Assembly (NCBI GenBank): GCA_963797765.1
Contig: CAWCQU010000002.1
Coordinates: 1,550,001-1,614,000, forward strand
Origin: JBGPTK01 sp963797765
GTDB lineage: Bacteria > Acidobacteriota > Terriglobia > Acidiferrales > UBA7541
DNA: 64,000 nt
Reading direction: 5' to 3'
Shown here: in pieces, positions 51,308 to 59,812 of the stretch
Position numbering within the stretch: the first letter of the stretch is position 1
How the letters are laid out: the number at the start of each line of letters is the position of its first letter
The notes under the pieces: generated by a model
Seen by the model: only the letters and a program-made list of their open reading frames with translations
Told to the model about the DNA's origin: nothing
Database searches by the model: none
Position numbers and translations under genes: made by a program

Positions 51308-52037
51308 CGAACCGATCGCCCGCCGCGGTATCCGTCGCTATCTGGCCGAACACAACGGCATTGAAGTTGTAGGCGAGGCGGCGAACGGAATAAGTGCGGT
51401 GGAGCAGATCAATGAACTTCATCCCGACATCGTTTTTCTCGATGTGCTGATGCCTGATCTGGATGGTTTTGGAGTCATCGAAAATGTGGAGCCATCGACC
51501 GGCCCCGCTCCCGTATATATCTTCGTCACGGCTCACGATGCGCACGCCATTCGTGCATTCGAAGTGCACGCTGTTGACTATCTCTTGAAACCGTATGATA
51601 AGGAGCGGTTTGCCAAGGCCCTGGTGCACGCACGCCAGGTCCTCGAACAGCGCGGGAAAGCAAATCGAGGTCTCGAACCACTGCTCCAATCCCTCCGTAG
51701 TCTCCGCCCGTTGGAACGCTTTGTGGTAAAGGACAAGAAGCGGATTTTCTTTGTTCCCGTTTCCCACGTTTTGTGGATCGAAGCCACCGGAAACTATGCC
51801 TGCATACACACCGCCAGCGAAAGTCACCTGTTGCGGGAAACCCTGGCACACCTGGAAGAGAAGCTGGCGCCACACCACTTCATCCGAGTGCGGAAATCGG
51901 CCATCGTGAACAGTGCCCGCATTAGCGAGATTCGTCCGATGTTCGATGGGGTATACGACATCATACTGGCAGAAGGAACGGTGGTCACGTCGAGTCGCAG
52001 ATATGCTCACAAGTTACGGGCTCTGCTGGAATCCTAG
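51279..52037 (+). CDS. LytTR-family response regulator
   Basis: 252 aa. The receiver domain (1-120) has VLIVDDEPIARRG with the acidic pair, FLDVLMPDLDGFG with the phosphorylated Asp, and FVTAHDAHAIRAFEVHAVDYLLKPY with the switch Thr and Lys. The LytTR DNA-binding domain (about 145-250) reads RFVVKDKKRIFFVPVSHVLWIEATGNYACIHT...FIRVRKSAIVNSARISEI. It overlaps the kinase gene, so the two work as a pair. The nearest plausible target is the ADOP permease of the island, by analogy with other kinase-permease pairs; this is inference. Confidence 0.9.
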   Translation: MKTRVLIVDDEPIARRGIRRYLAEHNGIEVVGEAANGISAVEQINELHPDIVFLDVLMPDLDGFGVIENVEPSTGPAPVYIFVTAHDAHAIRAFEVHAVDYLLKPYDKERFAKALVHARQVLEQRGKANRGLEPLLQSLRSLRPLERFVVKDKKRIFFVPVSHVLWIEATGNYACIHTASESHLLRETLAHLEEKLAPHHFIRVRKSAIVNSARISEIRPMFDGVYDIILAEGTVVTSSRRYAHKLRALLES

Positions 52038-52348
52038 TCTTGGCACCTGGGATGTAAAGTGGCGCGTCGGCGTGGAATGCCAGCGGCGGTAGTGACGTTC
52101 TTTGGCGGATAGGACATGACATTGGAACAGCAATCCCTCTCTGAAGCAGGGTGTGATGCACACCTTTGTCTCAGCGAGGGGTTCAGTCTCGGAGATTTCT
52201 ACTGAGATCCACTGTGCACCGATTGTGCACGAATCGATCGTTTTCAACACATTGGAGTTAGCTTTGAGCGAAAAGCAGGTTCCCCGATTTGTTGGAAACG
52301 TTGGTACTTAATAATGATGGATAGAGGGAATGAAACCGAGTCTCGTGT
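52038..52348. other. Right end of the island, no gene seen
   Basis: 311 bp. It contains two TGTGCAC palindromes 14 bp apart (52212 and 52226 region) that could be protein-binding or leftover integrase sequence. No frame has coding character. Confidence 0.4.
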
Positions 52349-52394
52349 TTTGCAAGCAGGGGGTCGCCGGTTCGATCCCGGCCACGTCCACCAA
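52349..52394 (+). repeat. Attachment site copy 2 (distal)
   Basis: 46 bp identical to 44937-44982, containing the 3' half of tRNA-Ala from the anticodon loop to CCA plus one base. It does not form a complete tRNA because the 5' half is absent. Confidence 0.92.
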
Positions 52395-52423
52395 GTTCTT
52401 TAATCACTTAGGGCAAGCAGCCA

Positions 52424-52915
52424 TCAATTCAGGTGGGGTATTGTAGGGACCTTTGTAGGTACAGCATAAACTTGTTTGGCTATCACGGCGTGGAGGGACC
52501 CTTGTGCAGGGTATTTTTCAAACTTCTCGATCGCTCCTCGTTTCTCTTCCGCGGTTGGATGAACGTAACGCTTCGTCATCAAGATGCTTGCGTGCTCCAA
52601 TGGTGAGCTTGGCATCGGCAAATCTTTGCCCAAGGCAACGGGCTGCGTTGCGAGTGTGTGACGCAAAGCATAAAGAATGAAATAGCTTTTAATCTCGGCT
52701 CGCGTTGGGGCTGATCGGTGAACTTTTTTGAAGCTGCCGATGGGCTTTTGGCAATCGTGCGTTGATGAGAATACAAATGGCATCGCCTCTCCTTCGCTCG
52801 ATTCACGTGCCGCCTGAGCGGAGGCACCAGATCGCTGGATCTCCAAATGTTCTACGTACTTTTTCTGCCCCTCCTGCCGAATGTTTGACGTCGGTTGGGT
52901 GCAGATGTATCCCAT
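52424..52915 (-). pseudogene. Second tyrosine integrase C-terminal remnant
   Basis: About 163 aa. MPFVFSSTHDCQKPIGSFKK, IKSYFILYALRHTLATQPVALGKDLPM and LEHASILMTKRYVHPTAEEKRGAIEKFE match the C-terminal half of phage-type integrases. LRHT, the histidine and the tyrosine are kept, but the usual LGH glycine is Glu and the N-terminal half is missing. Its stop is 30 bp outside the distal repeat, mirroring the first remnant's placement at the tRNA. It differs in sequence from the first, so it belonged to another element. Confidence 0.8.
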
Positions 52916-53036
52916 CGGCGCGATTTGTGATTTCAGTCCGTACCCGCGAAAAGACTTCGCGGATGAAGTGGATTCAAGCTAAATTCTGAGGATAGAATCT
53001 TGGCCCCGCCCCTCTTGGATAGGTGGAATCGATCGA

Positions 53037-53639
53037 ATGGCATTCACGCCCAGGCAGGTGGTTGTGCGCGCGCAGGAAGCCGCCATTGAATTCCTGCGGT
53101 TGGTTGCTCGCGACCATTTGGTCGAGACTTTCCTTGACGGCTATGCCGAGGAGTTCGACCGCTACGGGCGCGCCGCCCGGCCGGTCCGCCGGCAGGAACT
53201 GATTGATGTGATCAACCGCGAGGCTTTACTCTCCATGATTTCGCGCATGGAGACTCTACTGCCGCAACGACTTGGATTTCGCGCGCAGAAACGGCTGCCT
53301 CCGGCCCAGGTGCGCGCCCGCCAGCAGACCATCGATCTATTTCGAGAGGAATTTCTGGTAGCTCTGGGCCGGGCGGCGGAATGGACGGATGAGGAGTTTG
53401 AAAATTTCTGCCACGACCTGTCGTTATACAAGCGCCTAGCCGGCGACCAGGCACGGCCCACAAAAACACGGAAGCTCGCGGCTCCGGTGGTGGGCCCATT
53501 CGTCGACCGGGTGGGACTGATGCTCGACCCCGCGATGCTCGATAAAGCGCGCCGCGCCGCGGCAAAATTTCAATTTCAGCTGGATGCTGCGGCCGATCGG
53601 GCGCTCCGCGCCGTGCTCTCCTCAAAGCGCACCAATTGA
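53037..53639 (+). CDS. Hypothetical helical protein (200 aa)
   Basis: MAFTPRQVVVRAQEAAIEFLRLVARDHLVETFLDGYAEEFDRYG begins a charged, mostly helical soluble protein with no signal peptide. QVRARQQTIDLFREEFLVALGRAAEWTDEEFENFCHDLSLYKRL follows, and the basic C-terminus ends in LDAAADRALRAVLSSKRTN. I do not recognise a family. It may belong to the older element that left the second integrase remnant, because it is the first gene beyond it. Confidence 0.6.
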   Translation: MAFTPRQVVVRAQEAAIEFLRLVARDHLVETFLDGYAEEFDRYGRAARPVRRQELIDVINREALLSMISRMETLLPQRLGFRAQKRLPPAQVRARQQTIDLFREEFLVALGRAAEWTDEEFENFCHDLSLYKRLAGDQARPTKTRKLAAPVVGPFVDRVGLMLDPAMLDKARRAAAKFQFQLDAAADRALRAVLSSKRTN

Positions 53640-53646
53640 GCGCGGG

Positions 53647-54366
53647 TTACATGGAGCACAAGGCCACCATTCTCTGGTCAATTTGTTTCAGCGGGCAAGT
53701 GAGAGTGAAAGATGTTACGGCCCGCTGATCTGCGTTTGTGGCTAAGCCGGCGCGATCATAGCCAGCGCCCCATTCTGACGATGCCTCAAATATCTCTTTC
53801 CAGGAAGAATGGTCGTCGCAAGCGGGCTGGCTCGCGGGCACAGGGGAACTCCTCCAAATTTCTTCGACATCAGAACTGTTTCGCCAGGAGGAGCTGTCGT
53901 CAAACTCAATAGTTCTCACAATCACCACGGCGCGAATACAGCCCGACCCCACCAGCTTTGCTTTTGAGGCAAATTCAAAAGGCCGCAAGAACGGTTCGTG
54001 GGATTCCTGATCGCCATGCGCGAAAATGATCCTTTCCTCCGGCCACTTCAAACGTGGAGAAGCTCCCCCTTCTAAGAAGTCTGCTCGAACTCGCCCTTGA
54101 CCTTTGTCTAGAGATTCCTGTGAACTCCCGATCAAAGCCTCAAAAGTATAACCTCGAACTCGTTTGTTAGAGGCATTGTGGAGAAGAACCCGCAATGGAT
54201 CACCGGCTTTCTCGGGCAATTTAAAGCCTGTGATTCGCAACGGGCTGTCCTGTTCGCCGATGCCAACGGAAACCACAACCTTCATTCCCGTGGTTCGAAA
54301 TTCAGTTGCGGCTGAAAGCGAAAAGACGACCAAGGCAACCGGAAGCAGGAGTTTCAGATGCGCCAT
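53647..54366 (-). CDS. Exported hypothetical protein (239 aa)
   Basis: The ATG at 54366 has GGAGG 9 bp upstream and starts a signal peptide (AHLKLLLPVALVVFSLSAA). The mature part contains ITGFKLPEKAGDPLRVLLHNASNKRVRGYTFEALIGSS, an Ig-like opening seen in proteins that compare relational or additive strands, and cysteines at SGCIRA, PACDD and LTCPL. There is no known domain that I can name. It converges with the helical-protein gene, 7 bp apart. Confidence 0.6.
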   Translation of the reverse strand: MAHLKLLLPVALVVFSLSAATEFRTTGMKVVVSVGIGEQDSPLRITGFKLPEKAGDPLRVLLHNASNKRVRGYTFEALIGSSQESLDKGQGRVRADFLEGGASPRLKWPEERIIFAHGDQESHEPFLRPFEFASKAKLVGSGCIRAVVIVRTIEFDDSSSWRNSSDVEEIWRSSPVPASQPACDDHSSWKEIFEASSEWGAGYDRAGLATNADQRAVTSFTLTCPLKQIDQRMVALCSM

Positions 54367-54503
54367 ATGGCATTGCCTCCATGAATAGTGAATAAATCCC
54401 CGGGCATGCCATGTCAAATTAACATTCGGTTACGGACACCAGTGATCGGGAGCGCAATCGACCAAGCGTTTCCGCTGGCCGAATTACGCTCCCGCGTTAC
54501 TGG

Positions 54504-55580
54504 CTAGGGTCTGGCTTCGAAGACCAAGTTGAAGGGAGTGGTGGCTGCTACGCGGATGCGCGAAAAGCCGCCGCCGGTGAGCACTTCGCGCAGGCGCTTC
54601 TCGCCTGCTTGGGCGCCGAGCGCGAGGCCTACTTCCTGCGAGCAGGAAGCCGGCGTACACAACATTGTGGAAGCGGCGTAAAAAACACGGCCGATGGGAT
54701 TCAAATTGTCCTGCAAATTGTCATTCGCAAAGGGTTCGACGAGCATCCATGTGCCATCGGGAGTGAGCGACTCGCGTACGTGGCGCGCTGCTCCGACTGG
54801 GTCGCCCATGTCGTGCAGGCAATCGAAGAAAGCAACCAAGTCGTAGCCACTTCCGGGATAATCCTTCGCTTTGGCCACTTCAAATTCCACGCGGTCCGAA
54901 ACGCCGGCATGCATGGCCGCTTCCTGTGCCATGGAAATGGAGTGTGGATGGTAATCGAAGCCGACGAATGAGGATTTCGGATAGGCTTGGGCCATCAGGA
55001 TAGTAGAAGTTCCCAAGCCGCAACCCACGTCGGCCACGCGCACGCCAGCACGCAGTTTTGCTTCGGTATCGCCGAGAGCCGGGATCCAATCCTGAATCAA
55101 ATGCGCGCGATAATTCGGCCGGAAGAATCGTTCAGTGCCGCGGAACAGGCAGGTATCGTGCTCGTGCCAGCCCACGCCCTTGCCGGACCGGAACGCTTCG
55201 GAAATCATGGGCACATCGCGCACGCAGGCTTCGACTACCTGGAAAAATCCGGGCAAGAATACGGGGCTATTTTCATCGGCCATGGTCATCGCTTGCTCCG
55301 GCGGCAACGTGTAACGCTGCGTTGCGCCGTCGTAGGTGACGAATCCGCCTGCCGCCTGGGCTGCCAGCCACTCGCGAACGTACCGTTCCGTAGTTCCAGT
55401 TTTCGCGGCGAGTTCAGCCGAGGTGAGCGGGCCGGCTCCGGCCATGGCTTTGTATAGGCCGAGTTGGTCCCCCACCAAAATGAGCGCGGCATTCATCGCG
55501 GCACCCATCTCGCCAATCGCTTTCATTACAAATTCGTGGAGCTTGGCTTCGTTGATTGCCTGGGGCGCAGTTTGGGACAT
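54504..55580 (-). CDS. Class I SAM-dependent methyltransferase with winged-helix N-terminus
   Basis: 358 aa. Residues about 20-90 form a winged-helix dimerisation-type domain (LGLYKAMAGAGPLTSAELAAKTGTTERYVREWL). The AdoMet site is VRVADVGCGLGTSTILMAQAYP (motif I), with VGFDYHPHSI as motif II and FFDCLHDMGDP further on. The layout matches small-molecule methyltransferases of the type annotated in bacteria as transcriptional-regulator-like or rv2258c-like. Substrate unknown. A strongly AT-rich intergenic region lies upstream. Confidence 0.82.
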   Translation of the reverse strand: MSQTAPQAINEAKLHEFVMKAIGEMGAAMNAALILVGDQLGLYKAMAGAGPLTSAELAAKTGTTERYVREWLAAQAAGGFVTYDGATQRYTLPPEQAMTMADENSPVFLPGFFQVVEACVRDVPMISEAFRSGKGVGWHEHDTCLFRGTERFFRPNYRAHLIQDWIPALGDTEAKLRAGVRVADVGCGLGTSTILMAQAYPKSSFVGFDYHPHSISMAQEAAMHAGVSDRVEFEVAKAKDYPGSGYDLVAFFDCLHDMGDPVGAARHVRESLTPDGTWMLVEPFANDNLQDNLNPIGRVFYAASTMLCTPASCSQEVGLALGAQAGEKRLREVLTGGGFSRIRVAATTPFNLVFEARP

Positions 55581-55933
55581 AAGTTGATCTCCTTTTCTCA
55601 GAAAATTTGTTGACCAGGCTTTCGATGCAAGTAATTGTCGCGAAGTCTAGTCCTATCTTTCGAAACGGTCAAGCCGCGCGAAGTTCAAAGAACGACCTGT
55701 CCCCATAGCATCGAATGAGGTTGAGATGCCGATTTGGGTAAGACAGATTCAATTCCACTGTAAGTAGTTTGTAATTCGTGGTTTGAAGGACAACTGGCGG
55801 AAGAAACACTGGAGATTGAAAAGGATGAGACCAAAGGTGGCCGGTAGTAATGGATATGAATAATTTGTCTTTACTTTGTTAATAAAAGTGATGTATTAAT
55901 TAAATATATTGATTTAATCTGCGATCATAGCTC
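55581..55933. promoter_or_regulatory. 353-bp divergent intergenic region with AT-rich block
   Basis: Separates the methyltransferase (minus) from the DUF2089 operon (plus). From 55860 to 55920 the sequence is almost pure A/T (TTAATAAAAG, TATTAATTAAATATATTG), the lowest GC in the window, and probably contains the operon's promoter. I could not fix -35 and -10 boxes. Confidence 0.45.
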
Positions 55934-56320
55934 ATGAATTTGAACCCAAAAGGTCTGAGTGACTGGCAAGAACTGACTCGGTTGACACACGGTCAGCCCG
56001 TCGTGGTCGAGCGCGTCCGTCTGAGCGAAAAGGACATAGCAATTGAAGGATCGTTCGAGCTTCCGCAACTGGCACGGCTGGATGTGGAGGATGAGGTTTT
56101 CATCATCGCATTTGTTCGAAGTCATGGATCGATCAAAGAAATGGAGCAGGTCTTCGGGGTGAGCTACCCCACAATCAAGTCCAGGCTCACACGGATCGCG
56201 AACCGCCTGGAATTTGTCGAGATCAACCCGACGCCGTCGCGAACGGAAATTCTGAATCGTCTCAAGAAGGGCGAGATTTCCGCGGAAGAGGCCATCCGCG
56301 AACTGGAGGCAATGAAATGA
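55934..56320 (+). CDS. DUF2089-family protein with C-terminal SHOCT-like helix pair
   Basis: 128 aa. FELPQLARLDVEDEVFIIAFVRSHGSIKEMEQVFGVSYPTIKSRL is the DUF2089 core, a probable DNA-binding helix-turn-helix (SIKEMEQVFGVSYPTIKSRL). The C-terminal TEILNRLKKGEISAEEAIRELEAM is a short SHOCT-like motif that recurs in the third gene of the operon. It probably regulates the operon. The next gene overlaps by 4 bp (ATGA). Confidence 0.8.
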   Translation: MNLNPKGLSDWQELTRLTHGQPVVVERVRLSEKDIAIEGSFELPQLARLDVEDEVFIIAFVRSHGSIKEMEQVFGVSYPTIKSRLTRIANRLEFVEINPTPSRTEILNRLKKGEISAEEAIRELEAMK

Positions 56321-56577
56321 TTCCCATGGTTGCGGAACTGCAGGTGCGCGACGGGAAAAATCGAGAAGTTCATTTGTGGATCCCGCTGGTCCTATTCTGG
56401 ATCTTGCTTTTGCCCGTGGCGATTCTGATCTTGCCATTTATCTTTCTGGCTTGCCTATTCCAAAGAATGAATCCTTTTCCGGTGCTTCCGGCATTCTGGC
56501 AGGTTCTTTCGGCGTTGAAGGGCACGCACATGGAATTCAATCACCCCAAATCATCGGCACTGATCCATATTTTTTAG
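56317..56577 (+). CDS. Small membrane protein of the DUF2089 operon (86 aa)
   Basis: A short soluble start (ELQVRDGKNREVHLW) precedes one long or two tight membrane segments (IPLVLFWILLLPVAILILPFIFLACLF). The end (FWQVLSALKGTHMEFNHPKSSALIHIF) looks like a small beta tail. I do not know a family name. Its placement between two proteins sharing a helical motif suggests it anchors or signals for them. Confidence 0.65.
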   Translation: MIPMVAELQVRDGKNREVHLWIPLVLFWILLLPVAILILPFIFLACLFQRMNPFPVLPAFWQVLSALKGTHMEFNHPKSSALIHIF

Positions 56578-56585
56578 GAGGAACG

Positions 56586-57026
56586 ATGAACGAAAATCGC
56601 CGAACCATTCTGGAGATGCTTGCTGCGGGCAAAATCACTGCGGAAGAAGCGGAACGCCTGATCGCAGCGTTAGAAAAGGAACAGACCGCGAACACTACGG
56701 GCAATGGCAATGAATCCCGCGCGAAGAACGCTCCGAAATATATCCACGTTGTGGTGAACGAGGATGATCCGCGGAGCGACAATCCGACCCGAGCGAACAT
56801 CCGCGTGCCCATTCAACTGCTACGCGCGGGAGTAAGGCTGGGCAGCCTGATCCCGGTGCAAGCTCAATTTCACGTGAACGCAGCGTTGCGCGAGCAAGGC
56901 ATTTCGTTCGACGTAAGCGAGATCAAACCGGAGAATCTTGAAAAATTGATCGAGCATCTGGATGACATTACCCTCGATATCGGCCAGAAAAATAAAAACG
57001 TGAAAGTCAGAATTTTTTGCGAATAA
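56586..57026 (+). CDS. SHOCT-like domain protein, YvlB/LiaX-like N-terminus
   Basis: 146 aa with AGGAGGA before the ATG. ENRRTILEMLAAGKITAEEAERLIAALE is the SHOCT-like motif found at the start of YvlB/LiaX-type envelope-stress proteins. After a polar linker, IRVPIQLLRAGVRLGSLIPVQAQFHVNAALREQGISFD and LEKLIEHLDDITLDIG follow; there is no DUF4097 adhesin domain. It ends the three-gene operon 8 bp after the membrane protein. Confidence 0.72.
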   Translation: MNENRRTILEMLAAGKITAEEAERLIAALEKEQTANTTGNGNESRAKNAPKYIHVVVNEDDPRSDNPTRANIRVPIQLLRAGVRLGSLIPVQAQFHVNAALREQGISFDVSEIKPENLEKLIEHLDDITLDIGQKNKNVKVRIFCE

Positions 57027-57376
57027 GTTCCGGCCGCGCAAGGAATGGACGGCGCTTGTGAAACGCGATTCCGATCCACGGCATCAGGAAACAAAGACCG
57101 TGGAAGCTCCGACCCTCTAGAGGAACTGCCGCAGGTTTCGAACTCAGGACATCGGGACAGCATCGAACTGCGATTGGTCCGAATTCTCACGCGGATGTTG
57201 GGAATTTTCATTTCGCACAGGGGCGCCCAGTTTTCCGAGCAGAGTGGGCTACAAGCTGTTATCCTCGCCAAAATCTGAACTTTGGAGAGAGAAGGCCGCG
57301 CGGCCAGCCCTGATCAATGCCGGCAGTGTTTTTTCGCGCGTGGCGTTCGCCGTGAACAAGGCACCCGGAGGATTCC
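57027..57376. other. 350-bp intergenic region before the deaminase gene
   Basis: No frame with coding character. The deaminase ATG has GGAGG 6 bp upstream. A G/A-rich stretch lies at 57280-57295. No terminator for the preceding operon is evident. Confidence 0.4.
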
Positions 57377-58468
57377 ATGAACCTGGATCGCGGAGTATTG
57401 AAGAGGCTGCCCAAAGTGCTGTTGCACGAACACCTGGATGGCGTGCTTAGGCCGAAAACCGTGATTGAGCTGGCGAAGGCCGTGAATTACGACCAGCTCC
57501 CCACCGAAGATCCGGAAGAACTGGCGCGCTGGTTCCACCAGGGGGCGAACCAGGGAAGCCTGCCCAAGTACCTGGAGGGCTTTGCGCACACCATCGCCGT
57601 GATGCAAAGCGAAGAGGCGCTGGAACGCGTGGCTTATGAACAAGCGGAAGATCTGAGCGAGGACGGAGTGATTTATTTTGAGAGCCGCTTTGCTCCGGTA
57701 TTTCATACGCGCAGGGGATTGAGCCACCAGCAGGTGGTCGCCGCCGTGCTGAAGGGACTGGAGCGGGGGCACAAGGACTTTGGAATAACTTCGCGGCTGA
57801 TTATCTGCGCGATGCGCAATATGGACGTGTCGCTGGAAATGGCCGAACTCGCCGTAGACTTTCGCCAGCAGGGAGTGGTGGGATTCGATTTGGCGGGCGA
57901 GGAGGGCGGTTATCCTCCCAAGAAGCACGTGGACGCGTTTCACTATATTCAACGGCAGAATTTCAACATCACGATTCACGCAGGCGAGGGATTTGGGAAG
58001 GAATCGATCTGGCAAGCCATCCAATATTGCGGCGCGCACCGGATCGGACATGGGACGCGATTGATCGACGACATTGCCGTGGCCGACGGCAAGGCGGTGA
58101 AATTGGGCGACCTGGCGCAATACGTATTGGACAAAAGGATTCCGCTGGAGATTTGCCTGCTCAGCAACGTGCAGACCGGGGCGGCACGGAGCCTGGCCGA
58201 GCATCCTTTCAAGATTTTCTACCAGGAGAAATTTCGCGTCACACTGAACACCGACAACCGGTTGATGAGCGACACGACCATGACCAAGGAATTCGAGGCG
58301 GCCGCGGAAACCTTCGGCCTGTCGCTAGAGGATTTTGAACGGATCACTATCAATTCGATGAAGAGCGCCTTCCTGCCTTATGATCAGCGATACGATTTGA
58401 TCTTCTCCGTAATCAAGCCGGGTTACGCCAAGGTGCGCAGCTCCCTGCCAGCCCTATCGGCGCTCTGA
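57377..58468 (+). CDS. Adenosine deaminase-family protein (possible aminofutalosine deaminase)
   Basis: 363 aa, metal-dependent TIM-barrel amidohydrolase. LPKVLLHEHLDGVLRP gives the HxH metal motif, IHAGEGFG and HRIGHGTRL the later metal and catalytic His and Glu, and LNTDNRLMS the final Asp region. The family deaminates adenosine to inosine. In organisms with the futalosine pathway some members deaminate 6-amino-6-deoxyfutalosine, and this genome has mqnA and mqnC. The two roles cannot be told apart from motifs. Confidence 0.85.
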   Translation: MNLDRGVLKRLPKVLLHEHLDGVLRPKTVIELAKAVNYDQLPTEDPEELARWFHQGANQGSLPKYLEGFAHTIAVMQSEEALERVAYEQAEDLSEDGVIYFESRFAPVFHTRRGLSHQQVVAAVLKGLERGHKDFGITSRLIICAMRNMDVSLEMAELAVDFRQQGVVGFDLAGEEGGYPPKKHVDAFHYIQRQNFNITIHAGEGFGKESIWQAIQYCGAHRIGHGTRLIDDIAVADGKAVKLGDLAQYVLDKRIPLEICLLSNVQTGAARSLAEHPFKIFYQEKFRVTLNTDNRLMSDTTMTKEFEAAAETFGLSLEDFERITINSMKSAFLPYDQRYDLIFSVIKPGYAKVRSSLPALSAL

Positions 58469-58583
58469 ACGGGAAACGGCGGCGGCTTCGCGACGGCGGA
58501 ACCGGGAAAACGGTGCCGCGAAAGACAACCTGCCGGAAGCGCGTGATGCGGGAGCGCGGCGCTTTTGTTATGCTCGCCATTCA

Positions 58584-59777
58584 GTGCTGACCGCGTTTTA
58601 CATCCTCGTCGGCCTCGAAGTCTTGCTGGGAATCCATTCGCTTTGGGATGGCTGGAAATGGTTGGAATATGCCCGGAGAAGACTGCGGACGCACACCGGC
58701 TTTTACGCGCCGCGGGTGGCGCTGATTTGTCCGTGCCACGGGATGGAGCCGAGGCTGGAACAAAATCTTTCGGCGCTTACAAAATTTGATTATCCCAACT
58801 ACGAGATTTTTTTCGCGATCGCGAATGGCTCGGACCAGGCGCGCGACGTGATCGAGAGGGTGGCGAAACTCAGCGCGCATCCGGTACACGTGGTGGTGGC
58901 CGGGGAGCCGAAAGATTGTGGAGAGAAAGTGAACAATCTTCTCGCGACGATCGAGAGAATTGGGGAGGAATTCGAGGCGCTGGCGTTCGCGGATTCGGAT
59001 GGGCGGCCGGGGCGGCAATGGCTCGGGCGATTGGTGGCGCCGCTGGGAGACGCGCGAATCGGCGCCGCGACTACATTTCGATGGCTGCTGCCGGAGCGCG
59101 GCGGATTCTGGAGCGCGCTGGCGTCGGCGTGGAATGCTTCGGCGGCCACCATGCTGGGCGATCATTACCGAAATTTTTGCTGGGGAGGCGGGACGGCGAT
59201 CCGGAGGAAAACATTTTATGACGCGAACGTGCCGGGATTCTGGAAAGGAGCGGTGAGCGACGATTATGCGTTGACCCGCGCGGTGAAGGAAGCGGGGAGG
59301 GAGATTTGTTTTGTGCCGGAGTGCCTGACGGCGACGATTTACGATGCGAATGCGACCGGGGTACTGGAGTTCACGAACCGGCAGATTCGCATCACGCGTG
59401 TTTATGCGCCGCGGATGTGGATGCTCGCGTTGCTCTCCCATGGATTGTATTGCGTGGCTGTGCTGTTTGCGGCGGTGGCGATCGTGAATGAAGCGTTTAC
59501 CGGCGTGGCGGCATTTTCACTTTTGCTGATGGCGCTGTTGGTTCCGCTGCTGGCGGCATTGAAGGGAGCGTTGCGCGCGATGGCCGTGTCCGAGTTGCTG
59601 CCGGATTGGCGGAAGAAGGTTCAACAATGGAGTTGGGCTTGGATCGCGCTGGCGCCGCTGGTTCCGTTTCTTTATTTGTGGAATTTGGCGAGAGCGGCGT
59701 TCAGCCGGCAGGTGCGGTGGCGGGGGATTCGGTATGAATTGGTTTCGCCGAATCAGACGCGGATATTGATGAGGTAG
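58584..59777 (+). CDS. Membrane glycosyltransferase, family 2/21 (HpnI or ceramide-glucosyltransferase-like)
   Basis: 397 aa, GTG start with a weak ribosome site. VALICPCHGMEPRLEQNLSALTKFDYPNYEIFFAIANGSD is the GT-A opening. AFADSDGRPGRQWL is the DxD-type metal site, WKGAVSDDYALTRAVKEAG holds the catalytic Asp, and TNRQIRITRVYAPRMW stands for the (Q/R)xxRW motif. Three C-terminal membrane segments follow (ALLSHGLYCVAVLFAAVAIV, FSLLLMALLVPLLAAL, WAWIALAPLVPFLYLW). The acceptor is probably a lipid. Confidence 0.85.
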   Translation: MLTAFYILVGLEVLLGIHSLWDGWKWLEYARRRLRTHTGFYAPRVALICPCHGMEPRLEQNLSALTKFDYPNYEIFFAIANGSDQARDVIERVAKLSAHPVHVVVAGEPKDCGEKVNNLLATIERIGEEFEALAFADSDGRPGRQWLGRLVAPLGDARIGAATTFRWLLPERGGFWSALASAWNASAATMLGDHYRNFCWGGGTAIRRKTFYDANVPGFWKGAVSDDYALTRAVKEAGREICFVPECLTATIYDANATGVLEFTNRQIRITRVYAPRMWMLALLSHGLYCVAVLFAAVAIVNEAFTGVAAFSLLLMALLVPLLAALKGALRAMAVSELLPDWRKKVQQWSWAWIALAPLVPFLYLWNLARAAFSRQVRWRGIRYELVSPNQTRILMR

Positions 59778-59812
59778 TGCGGTGGATTGGAAGATTCTTG
59801 ACCATCGTGGGA

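Larger units (their letters stand above)
44937..52394. mobile_element. Decayed genomic island integrated at tRNA-Ala
   Basis: Bounded by 46-bp perfect direct repeats, with an integrase remnant 16 bp inside the tRNA side. About 7.4 kb. Cargo: fragments of integrase, thioredoxin reductase, a Fis-type regulator, DinB protein and a beta-propeller; plus an intact ADOP permease and a histidine kinase/LytTR regulator pair. No transfer, replication or capsid gene is seen, so it is not self-mobile now. The boundaries are seen directly; the history is inferred. Confidence 0.85.

Noticed and set aside
52348..52394. A second tRNA-Ala gene
   Set aside because: Only the 3' half from the anticodon loop onward is present; no acceptor 5' strand or D arm precedes it.
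58581..59441. Minus-strand frame opposite the glycosyltransferase
   Set aside because: Arg/Pro/His-rich shadow of the real gene with no recognisable domain.
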